This document shows, piece by piece, positions 1-5,775 of a stretch of 8,917 bases of DNA. This stretch comes from Caldifarciminota bacterium (GTDB lineage Bacteria > Hydrothermota > Tepidihabitantia > B3-TA06). The stretch covers positions 1-8,917 of the forward strand of contig WJJO01000082.1 in assembly GCA_014729665.1 (NCBI GenBank). Direction: 5' to 3'. The notes below the pieces were generated by a model. It searched no databases and was not told the DNA's origin. It worked only from the letters and a program-made list of their open reading frames with translations. Made by a program: the position numbers and the translations under genes. Position 1 is the first letter of the stretch; each line of letters starts with the position of its first letter.

Positions 1-16
1 CCAAGAAAATCCTCCT
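1..16 (-). promoter_or_regulatory. Ribosome binding site and possible TTG start of the next gene
   Basis: The minus strand has AGGAGG (16-11), then six bases, then TTG at 4-2. Spacing and strength are right for translation initiation at that TTG, with the coding part lying outside the window. A start slightly further left is equally possible. Confidence 0.4.
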
Positions 17-47
17 GATTTCTTGTAAGGTCAAATCCGCTGAATAC

Positions 48-72
48 ACTGAGCGACAATGCATTGCTCAGT
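48..72. repeat. Inverted repeat ACTGAGC/GCTCAGT
   Basis: A perfect 7-base inverted repeat (48-54 and 66-72) around an 11-base centre whose last eight bases (AATGCATT, 58-65) are themselves a palindrome. One mismatch further out, two more base pairs form (45-46 with 74-75). No T-run follows on either strand, so it is not a typical terminator. It overlaps the putative -10 and start of the promoter at 70-97, the usual place for a repressor operator. Confidence 0.45.
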
Positions 73-97
73 ATACCCTCGTTATTCAACTATACAA
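70..97 (-). promoter_or_regulatory. Possible promoter for a gene beyond the left edge
   Basis: On the minus strand TATACT (75-70; five of six match to the -10 consensus) is preceded after a 16-base spacer by TTGTAT (97-92; only TTG matches well). The start would be near base 63. It lies just downstream of the barrel gene's stop and upstream of a good ribosome binding site at 16-11, which makes it more credible than its weak -35 alone would. Confidence 0.35.
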
Positions 98-101
98 GAC
101 C

Positions 102-1358
102 CTAATCTATATTGATTATATCCCATTCATCACCTTTGTTTTCTATTATTAAACCGTAAGGCTGCGAAACGAGGCACTCAGTGGTTTCATGCTGAGGGGT
201 TGGGGATACCTCGATTGAGAAATTTGCGCCAAATCTCGAGACCGATGCCCTGTAAGGCTTCTCCACCGAACCGGATGCCTGTACAAATGTCGGAAGAGAA
301 TCCGGTTCATGTACAATGGCTGTTTCATGACCGGGCACCAAATCGGTCTCGGTTCTCTCAGTTGCAGTGAATGCCTCGGTCTCATCCCCTTTATCGTTAT
401 TTGAACCTTTCCACGGACGTTCACCGAAGGTTGCGGCAAGCCCGAAGCGATGCGCTAATCCAAGCTTGCCGTAAGGTGCTATCGTGTAGTCGATACGAAA
501 CCTGTCAAAGGCGAAACCGAGGCCGCCCGTCAGGCCGGCTGGAACACCGAGACCGTCAGGGGTTATATCCTGCGGCCCTGTCTGGTAGCCTGCGCGCAGG
601 GCAAGCATCTCGAACGGCCAGACCTCAGCCCCGGCGTGAACGCTTATGTTGTTATCGGCGGGTACGCAGACGTCTGCAGCGAAGTAGGCACCGAATAGGA
701 GGGCAGGATACCGGAGGGAAGCCCCGAGTCTGGCCTGTATCGGTGCAAGATAGGTGCTGTCGCCGTAGGTTACGCCTCCCAGGTTCTGCGCCACCACGCC
801 CCAGGAAAACGAAGGTGTTAATCTCGAATGGATGCCTATGTCCGCGGAACCTCCGAAACCCGTGACTTGATAAAGGTTTTCATACAATCCCTTCAGCGAA
901 ATACCGATCCCGAAACTCTCCCCTATCTGCCGGGTGTAGGCAAGGGCAAGCATCGCGTCGTATACATTAATCGTCTCAGGTTCCTGTCCTCCACCCACCG
1001 GCAAATTGTTTTCATCAATATGCTCTATACCTGTAATGGATGAAAAGTTCAGACCCAGACCCAGGGAGTTTTTAGCCGACATCGGCCAGGCAAAGGCTAG
1101 GTATTCGTCCCTTATATCCGATATCCACTCCTGATGGGTTACGAGTACCTCGGATGCTGTAAGCTGATAAAGTCCTGCCGGGTTCCACCAAAGTGCGTCG
1201 ACGCCGGTTGCCAGGCCTGCGTATGCAGACCCCATGCCCGCGGGCCGCGGCCCGAAACCCGTCTTCATTACAGAATGTGCGGTGGTGCCGGTTCCGTCAC
1301 CGAACTGGGCAAAAGATACAGCAACGATTACTGAGAAGATAATAAGGTTTTTTTTCAT
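102..1358 (-). CDS. PorV/FadL-like outer-membrane beta-barrel protein with acidic C-terminal tail
   Basis: A 418-residue protein. Residues 1-17 form a signal peptide (Lys-Lys, hydrophobic core, cleavage likely at SFA|QFG). Residues 38-63 carry the N-terminal signature of PorV/PorQ and FadL-type barrels: RPAGMGSAYAGLA, then a D-A-L-W-W-N-P-A-G-L box. From there to about residue 311 the protein alternates short amphipathic strands and Gly-rich turns, including a Q-N-L-G-G box at 191-195, and the barrel appears to close at HRFGLAATF. PorV-type proteins normally stop there. This one continues for about 107 residues rich in Glu, Asp and Thr with no domain I recognise. The ATG start is supported by a perfect AAGGAGG six bases upstream and by the signal peptide; the stop is TAG. 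It has its own promoter-like sequence downstream of galT. Location in the outer membrane is well supported, but the cargo or partner is unknown: transport porin, FadL-like channel or PorV-like secretion helper all fit. Confidence 0.85.
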   Translation of the reverse strand: MKKNLIIFSVIVAVSFAQFGDGTGTTAHSVMKTGFGPRPAGMGSAYAGLATGVDALWWNPAGLYQLTASEVLVTHQEWISDIRDEYLAFAWPMSAKNSLGLGLNFSSITGIEHIDENNLPVGGGQEPETINVYDAMLALAYTRQIGESFGIGISLKGLYENLYQVTGFGGSADIGIHSRLTPSFSWGVVAQNLGGVTYGDSTYLAPIQARLGASLRYPALLFGAYFAADVCVPADNNISVHAGAEVWPFEMLALRAGYQTGPQDITPDGLGVPAGLTGGLGFAFDRFRIDYTIAPYGKLGLAHRFGLAATFGERPWKGSNNDKGDETEAFTATERTETDLVPGHETAIVHEPDSLPTFVQASGSVEKPYRASVSRFGANFSIEVSPTPQHETTECLVSQPYGLIIENKGDEWDIINID

Positions 1359-1364
1359 AGAACT

Positions 1365-1371
1365 CCTCCTT
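1365..1371 (-). promoter_or_regulatory. Strong ribosome binding site for the barrel gene at 102-1358
   Basis: Perfect AAGGAGG six bases before the ATG at 1358. It is the strongest Shine-Dalgarno match for a complete gene in the window and suggests high translation, as expected for an abundant outer-membrane protein. Confidence 0.8.
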
Positions 1372-1427
1372 AATCTAAGTGCTTAATTAATCACACTTTC
1401 CTCAGAAACCTTCCGCCATACCATCCT

Positions 1428-1455
1428 ATAATAAGGAAGAAAACAAACCTGTCAA
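1428..1455 (-). promoter_or_regulatory. Sigma70-like promoter for the barrel gene at 102-1358
   Basis: On the minus strand a perfect TTGACA (-35, bases 1455-1450) is followed after 16 bases by TATTAT (-10, 1433-1428; five of six match). The expected transcription start is near 1421, leaving a leader of about 60 bases that ends with the AAGGAGG ribosome binding site. The -35 begins five bases after the galT stop, so the barrel gene can be expressed apart from galT. Confidence 0.6.
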
Positions 1456-1459
1456 GTGC

Positions 1460-2389
1460 TCAGATAATAAGGATATCCCTTAAGTCGCGAACCGCCTTAA
1501 GGGGCGGAACCGGATTGACCATCATCCCCGTACCTGTCTCGAATCCGGCAATAGGCTCGGTCCGGGGCAGTATCTCGATGTGGGTGTGGAATGTCCCCGA
1601 CTCGTCGGTCAAAGGCTCTGTATGGATAATCAAGTTATAATCGAAGGGGGTGAATATGGAGGTAAATGAGGTAAGTACCCTTTTCAAAAGTGCGGCCAGA
1701 TCGTCAAGTTCAACGTCGGTGAGGTTCGCAAAGGACGGTTCATGATGCACCGGTGCTATCCAGGTTTCGTAGGGAAATCTGGGCGCGGGTGGAGAGAAGG
1801 CCCTGAAGCTTTCAACCTCCGTAATAATGAAAGGATCGGAAGCGGAAAGGCATAGGGGGCATTTACCCTTCTCAGCAAGTCTGATGAATCCGACGGATTC
1901 AGCGGCAAGACGGGGCGGCACCTCGGACAGTCCGACCAGCTGGGTATGGGGATGTTTCAGCGACGCCCCTCCCCTTATGCCCTGATTACGAAACGCCGTC
2001 AAGGCTTTCAGGTTTTCGTTGGAGTTGTGGAAGCTGAAGCGGGAACGTATTGCCTGCATAACCAGAGAGATCCCCTTGAGAGTAAGTTCACAGAAACGCG
2101 CATCATGCTTGGGTGTTTCGACAACCACCTCGTGGACACCGGAGCCCGGGCTGTCCGTGGTTTCATCGGTAATGGGAAAGAGGTTGGAAAACACCCTGAC
2201 CTTCCATCTTGCGGCACCTTCGGGCAGGGAAAGAAGGGTCGGCGGGGTCCGGTCCTCATGGCCGGGGCAGAAAGGGCAAACCCCTTTCTGCCCCTCGGAA
2301 TCCTTCGGCCTCTCTGCTCGCCGGGGTGTTACTATGACCGGGCCTGACCCGAGGGGGTCTTCGAGTACCGCCTTGCGTTCTGTTTGCAC
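1460..2389 (-). CDS. galT: Galactose-1-phosphate uridylyltransferase (GalT)
   Basis: A 309-residue cytoplasmic enzyme of the Leloir pathway. It exchanges UMP between UDP-glucose and galactose-1-phosphate, giving UDP-galactose and glucose-1-phosphate through a uridylyl-histidine intermediate. The family motifs are in order: D-P-L near residue 11 and R-A-E-R-P at 24-28; C-P-F-C at 38-41 with His95 and His146 as the first metal site; F-R-N-Q-G at 133-137; Ser143; and H-P-H-T-Q at 146-150, where His148 is the expected nucleophile. His256, His268 and His270 match the second metal-site histidines of E. coli GalT, and T-G-M-M-V-N at 287-292 matches the C-terminal block. A second C-P-L-C at 177-180 has no counterpart in E. 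coli GalT as I recall it. The start is GTG (AGAGG four bases upstream), 17 bases after the foldase gene stops, so it is probably in that transcript. At 309 residues it is shorter than the roughly 348-residue E. coli enzyme. Activity on another sugar-1-phosphate is possible. Confidence 0.93.
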   Translation of the reverse strand: MQTERKAVLEDPLGSGPVIVTPRRAERPKDSEGQKGVCPFCPGHEDRTPPTLLSLPEGAARWKVRVFSNLFPITDETTDSPGSGVHEVVVETPKHDARFCELTLKGISLVMQAIRSRFSFHNSNENLKALTAFRNQGIRGGASLKHPHTQLVGLSEVPPRLAAESVGFIRLAEKGKCPLCLSASDPFIITEVESFRAFSPPAPRFPYETWIAPVHHEPSFANLTDVELDDLAALLKRVLTSFTSIFTPFDYNLIIHTEPLTDESGTFHTHIEILPRTEPIAGFETGTGMMVNPVPPLKAVRDLRDILII

Positions 2390-2406
2390 CTTGCCTCTAA
2401 TCGAGT

Positions 2407-4554
2407 CTATTCCCCGTCGGGTTCGGCCGACTCCTCGGTGCCCTCTTCGGGCTTCTGGACCTCAAAGGCGGGTTCAGGTTCCTCGAATATCTCAATCTCA
2501 ACGCCTGACATCAATCTCTCCCTCAGGGCATCCTCGGCCGCTTCCCGCTTTGAGTTATACAGCTTCTGACGTATCTGACCCGTTGACTGCTCTAAGGTAA
2601 GCTGGTTCGCCTTTTTCTTCGCCTCGACCGAAATAATCCAGTACCCTTCATCGGTCTCGATGGGCTTTGATATATTGCCCTCCTTGGTCTTGAACGCCTG
2701 TCTTTCGTAAGGCTTATCCGATTCATCCTTGTTGATGTAGCCCACGTAACCTGAGCGTTCACCGGTTTCGGCCTCTGAATACTCCCTTGCCAAGGAGTCG
2801 AACTTCACGCCTTCGGCGGCAAGTTCGTAGACCATCTTTGCGGTATCTTCGTCGGTAACGAATATCTCGCGAACCTTGACCTTTGCAGGTTCCCAGAACT
2901 CCTTCTTGTTGTCCTTGTAGTAGGCTTCAATCTCCTCATCTGTTACCTCGGCCTTGGCTTCAACCTCTTCCTTGATATAGGCGTTAACCAGCATCTGTCT
3001 CCTTCGGGATTCTATCACGCTCGAAAAGCTGTCTGAAAGGAAAAACTTATGCTGGGCAAGCTCGTGGCCGAATACCAAATCGTCGATGTACTGGGCCAGA
3101 ACCTGTTTTCGGAACGTGGTATCCTGACTCCTGGCCTGAACCTGTGGAGGAAGGCCCCGGATGTAGTTGTCGATATCCTCCAAGGTCACGTATAAACCGG
3201 CAACCCTTGCCAGGGTATCAGTCACGTAGGAGGTATCTATAATCGTTGTATCACCTGCAAGAGTGGTGTCTATCTCGGTGATATAGGGTGAAAAATCTGT
3301 CTTGACTTCGGCTGAGGCCCGGAACCGTTCAAGCGCTGCGTCTGCAAGCTCCTGAATCTTCCGCCTCTTTAACATATCGGCTATCCGGGATTCAACCTCA
3401 TCGTATGAACGGTAGGTAGAATCGGTGAAATCTTCGAGGAATATAATCTCCCATCCCCTGTCGGTCCAGAAGGGCTCACTGACCGCTCCTACGCTCAATG
3501 TCTCTACGACAGGCTGAATAGCCGGGGAAAGATTGTTAAGTGACCTTTCCCCGAGGTTTCCACCCCTGCTCGAAGAGGATACGATGGAGTATGTCTTTGC
3601 AACCGAATCGAAGGGAACCTCGGAGGAAAGCATCTCGAGCGCTGAATCCAGTGTAGCCGAGTCGGTTACGAGCTCACTAACAGAATACTTGGCCGGGATA
3701 AGGAAATCGTCACGATTCTCCTTTAAAAATCGTTTCTTCTCCTTATCGGTAACCTCGACCTTATCCAGAACCTCGATATTGTACAGTTTGTCTATATAAA
3801 CCCTTCGCGCCATCCTGTCAAGTTGCTCTGCTAGCTCCTCGTCGGGCATCTCACCCGGAATCATTATCTGTTTGGGCTTGCAGCCACGGCAGCTGAATTT
3901 TATTGAAATCTCGGTCGAGTCGCGAGGGGCGTATTCCCGTGCCGCCGCCAGTTTCAAGAGGCGTTCGTAAACCACACGGTCGACGAGCTCCGCGCGACCC
4001 TCGGGTGTGGAGACCTCCTTCTGTTCGGCTGGGGAAAGTTTCGATACTAACTCGTCCAACTCGAGCTGACTGATAGGGTAGTCGTCGACGATCGCAACCC
4101 GTACCTCATAGTTCTTTAGAAAGCACCTTTCAATAGCGGAAAGGGCATCGTCGTAAAATGGGGAATCAGAATAATCGGTTATTACCTTTTCGTAGGCGCG
4201 TGCGGCCTTGGTAAACCTTTCTCCGCGTTCGAAGGCTAAACCTAGGCGGTAGTATAACCCGCCGGCCATCCCCTTGGGGATATCTTCTTCGGTTAACCCC
4301 GAGTATACCTTTGCGGCCTGCACAGGCAGACGCGCGTAGTAAAGAAATATGTCTCCCTTTTCCAGCTGAAGCAGAAACTCCTCCCTTTCGTTCCACCGGT
4401 CTTTTTCGGCCTGTTTATCCAGATAAACAAGCGATGTGGCCACGGAATCCACCGCACACAATCTCCGTGCTTCAAAAAGCACCTCGTCTACGTCTGCTGC
4501 CGAAACCAGACTGAATGTAATCAATACCGCTACTGCAATCGAACGTAACTTCAT
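2407..4554 (-). CDS. SurA/PpiC-type periplasmic peptidyl-prolyl isomerase with two parvulin domains
   Basis: A 715-residue exported foldase. Signal peptide at 1-19 (LVSA|A). Residues about 95-145 form TPR-like helices (YYRLGLAFERGERFTKAARA region). Two copies of a module then follow: a helical SurA-N-like chaperone segment (about 152-285, then 452-556) and a parvulin/rotamase domain (about 288-375, then 557-645). The first parvulin has the typical G-G-N-L-G at 331-335; the second has S-G-Y-V-G at 601-605. The copies align clearly at E-V-T-D (267-270 and 537-540) and at I-P-A-K-Y / E-P-A-K-V. Residues 686-715 are an acidic tail. A C-R-G-C pair lies at 222-225. SurA-type proteins escort unfolded barrels through the periplasm, which suits the barrel genes on both sides. 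The ATG has an AAGGAG seven bases upstream and a promoter about 90 bases upstream. The domain assignment is firm; client proteins are inferred. Confidence 0.88.
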   Translation of the reverse strand: MKLRSIAVAVLITFSLVSAADVDEVLFEARRLCAVDSVATSLVYLDKQAEKDRWNEREEFLLQLEKGDIFLYYARLPVQAAKVYSGLTEEDIPKGMAGGLYYRLGLAFERGERFTKAARAYEKVITDYSDSPFYDDALSAIERCFLKNYEVRVAIVDDYPISQLELDELVSKLSPAEQKEVSTPEGRAELVDRVVYERLLKLAAAREYAPRDSTEISIKFSCRGCKPKQIMIPGEMPDEELAEQLDRMARRVYIDKLYNIEVLDKVEVTDKEKKRFLKENRDDFLIPAKYSVSELVTDSATLDSALEMLSSEVPFDSVAKTYSIVSSSSRGGNLGERSLNNLSPAIQPVVETLSVGAVSEPFWTDRGWEIIFLEDFTDSTYRSYDEVESRIADMLKRRKIQELADAALERFRASAEVKTDFSPYITEIDTTLAGDTTIIDTSYVTDTLARVAGLYVTLEDIDNYIRGLPPQVQARSQDTTFRKQVLAQYIDDLVFGHELAQHKFFLSDSFSSVIESRRRQMLVNAYIKEEVEAKAEVTDEEIEAYYKDNKKEFWEPAKVKVREIFVTDEDTAKMVYELAAEGVKFDSLAREYSEAETGERSGYVGYINKDESDKPYERQAFKTKEGNISKPIETDEGYWIISVEAKKKANQLTLEQSTGQIRQKLYNSKREAAEDALRERLMSGVEIEIFEEPEPAFEVQKPEEGTEESAEPDGE

Positions 4555-4618
4555 AAAGCCTCTCCTTTCTTTTAAGATATCCTTGTGGGCCAGGTTCCCC
4601 TGACCTTTCTTTTATTCT

Positions 4619-4631
4619 GGGGCCATGCCCC
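4619..4631 (-). other. GC-rich hairpin in the leader of the foldase gene
   Basis: GGGGC-CAT-GCCCC forms a five-base perfect stem with a three-base loop, extendable by one T-A pair. It falls within the predicted 5' leader, about 50 bases before the ribosome binding site. There is no T-run after it, so it is not a simple intrinsic terminator. It could affect mRNA stability or translation, or be chance. Confidence 0.35.
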
Positions 4632-4645
4632 AACACTTAAACCCG

Positions 4646-4673
4646 ATTATACTCCCCTCTCAATCTATTTCAA
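4646..4673 (-). promoter_or_regulatory. Sigma70-like promoter for the foldase-galT transcript
   Basis: On the minus strand TTGAAA (4673-4668) is followed after 16 bases by a perfect TATAAT (4651-4646). The expected start is near 4639, giving a leader of about 85 bases with a GC-rich hairpin and a good AAGGAG site. This makes the foldase and galT one unit, separate from the barrel gene upstream. Confidence 0.65.
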
Positions 4674-4806
4674 CCCTCAGAATATATCAAGTCTGAAGTA
4701 TATTTACAAATCACGAATTAATCCTCGAAGCATATATCTAACCTGATTTATCCTGAATCCTGAAATCTTCTGCCGAAGGAGATCGAACGAAGTAATAACT
4801 ACTCAT

Positions 4807-4827
4807 AAAAATCTTTGAATCTTTCAA
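4807..4827 (-). terminator. Weak terminator-like hairpin after the barrel gene at 4828-5775
   Basis: Immediately after the TGA stop, the minus strand reads TTGAA-AGA-TTCAA followed three bases later by TTTTT. The stem is short and all but two of its pairs are A-T, so termination would be inefficient at best. Its position right after the stop is the main argument for it. Confidence 0.25.
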
Positions 4828-5775
4828 TCAGAAAAGGTAGCCTAATGATACGAGGTGTGTTCCTTTAAGGCCTCCGTCGTGTCCGCGGTAGGCGTAGTCT
4901 GCAAAGAACCCCTTGAACGCCCCTCCGGCGCCTACTGTCCAGCCGTAATCACCGCGTCCCGCGCGAAGGGCGACCACGTCGTATATTAAAATCTCCAAAC
5001 CTCCCCTGGGTCTGAGATAGAAGGGGCCCACGGTCATCTCCAGCGAATCGATTCCCATAAAACCCATCTCGGTTTCCAAATAAAGCCTCAGTTTGGTGTT
5101 GGAGAAGGTAAACTCCTGCATCCCTCCCAGCGCCCCGCGGGGAACCAGGTAATCGACCGAATCGGTGTCCCAGAACACTGGACTTGCCGAGACATTGGCA
5201 AGCCTTGCCCCCAGGAAAAGCCCCCAGTCGAAGCTGTACCTTACGCCCAGATCGGCACCGAGGCCGAAGCCCTTGGCCGCAACGAGATTGCGGTAAAAGA
5301 ACTTAAGGCTGGCACCCAAGGAAAGCCTGCGGATATTGAATACCGCACCGGCCTGGCCTGCCCAGTCCGAGGCGGTTACCGTATCGGCGGCAAACGGTCT
5401 ATTATCTGGTCCGGCCGGCCTTGTGGTATCCGGAAGCTCGGTCAGGTAGATGTTGCCCGCCCCGTTGCGGTACACCAGCCCCCCCAGCGCCCCGAAACGT
5501 GTCAGGTAGGTTACCCCTAATAAATCGTTAGATATGGTTCCGTTCTGGACAAAGGCCGATGTATGCTTGAGAAGCAAACCCGTCCCTGCATCCGCTCCGG
5601 TGGCCGGGTTGTATCCCCATGCCGCGGGATCCTGCCCCAGACTCAGGCCGCAGCTACCCAGAGCCGCGGTTGCAGGGCTCTCCCTGTAAAACTCGAACTC
5701 CGCCCCCACATCTGTCCAGGCAGCCTGGATGAATACGGGTAATAATAATGCAAGTATTGCTATGGAGCGATGCAT
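4828..5775 (-). CDS. PorV/PorQ-like outer-membrane beta-barrel protein
   Basis: A 315-residue barrel protein. The open frame extends 41 codons further upstream to 5898, but that part lies inside the preceding gene and has no export signal. The ATG at 5775 opens a clean signal peptide (MHRSIAILALLLPVFIQA|AW), so I place the start there. The body shows a shortened version of the PorV N-terminal signature (P-A-T-A-A-L-G then W-G-Y-N-P-A-T-G, residues 34-60), a G-F-G-L-G-A-D-L-G-V strand at 169-178, F-L-G-A-R-L-A-N-V at 187-195 and a final strand ending V-S-L-G-Y-L-F. A terminal Phe is the usual barrel-assembly signal. The gene overlaps the NHL-protein gene by 16 bases, so it is probably translationally coupled; the ribosome binding site is weak (GGAAA about ten bases upstream), which fits coupling. 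Only about 315 residues and no tail, unlike the second barrel at 102-1358. Exact function is unknown. Confidence 0.82.
   Translation of the reverse strand: MHRSIAILALLLPVFIQAAWTDVGAEFEFYRESPATAALGSCGLSLGQDPAAWGYNPATGADAGTGLLLKHTSAFVQNGTISNDLLGVTYLTRFGALGGLVYRNGAGNIYLTELPDTTRPAGPDNRPFAADTVTASDWAGQAGAVFNIRRLSLGASLKFFYRNLVAAKGFGLGADLGVRYSFDWGLFLGARLANVSASPVFWDTDSVDYLVPRGALGGMQEFTFSNTKLRLYLETEMGFMGIDSLEMTVGPFYLRPRGGLEILIYDVVALRAGRGDYGWTVGAGGAFKGFFADYAYRGHDGGLKGTHLVSLGYLF

Larger units (their letters stand above)
4555..4827 (-). other. Longest intergenic region (273 bases): leader, promoter and AT-rich spacer
   Basis: Besides the promoter, leader hairpin and weak terminator-like hairpin listed separately, this spacer holds a direct 7-base tandem repeat (TCCTGAA twice, 4751-4764, with a degenerate TCCTGA-like neighbour at 4742) and otherwise AT-rich sequence. 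No ORF with a ribosome binding site was found on either strand, and no RNA gene was recognised. Confidence 0.5.

Noticed and set aside
371..865. 164-codon plus-strand ORF
   Set aside because: Arg/Ser-rich antisense shadow of the barrel gene, with no ribosome binding site or recognisable domain.
1379..1394. Near-palindrome GTGCTTAATTAATCAC in the leader of the barrel gene at 102-1358, possible operator
   Set aside because: AT-rich 8-base core (TTAATTAA) with a mismatch outside it. Such palindromes are expected by chance, and it lies well downstream of the promoter.
2019..2600. 193-codon plus-strand ORF across the galT/foldase junction
   Set aside because: Low-complexity Ser/Arg/Pro shadow spanning two genuine minus-strand genes that have strong family motifs.
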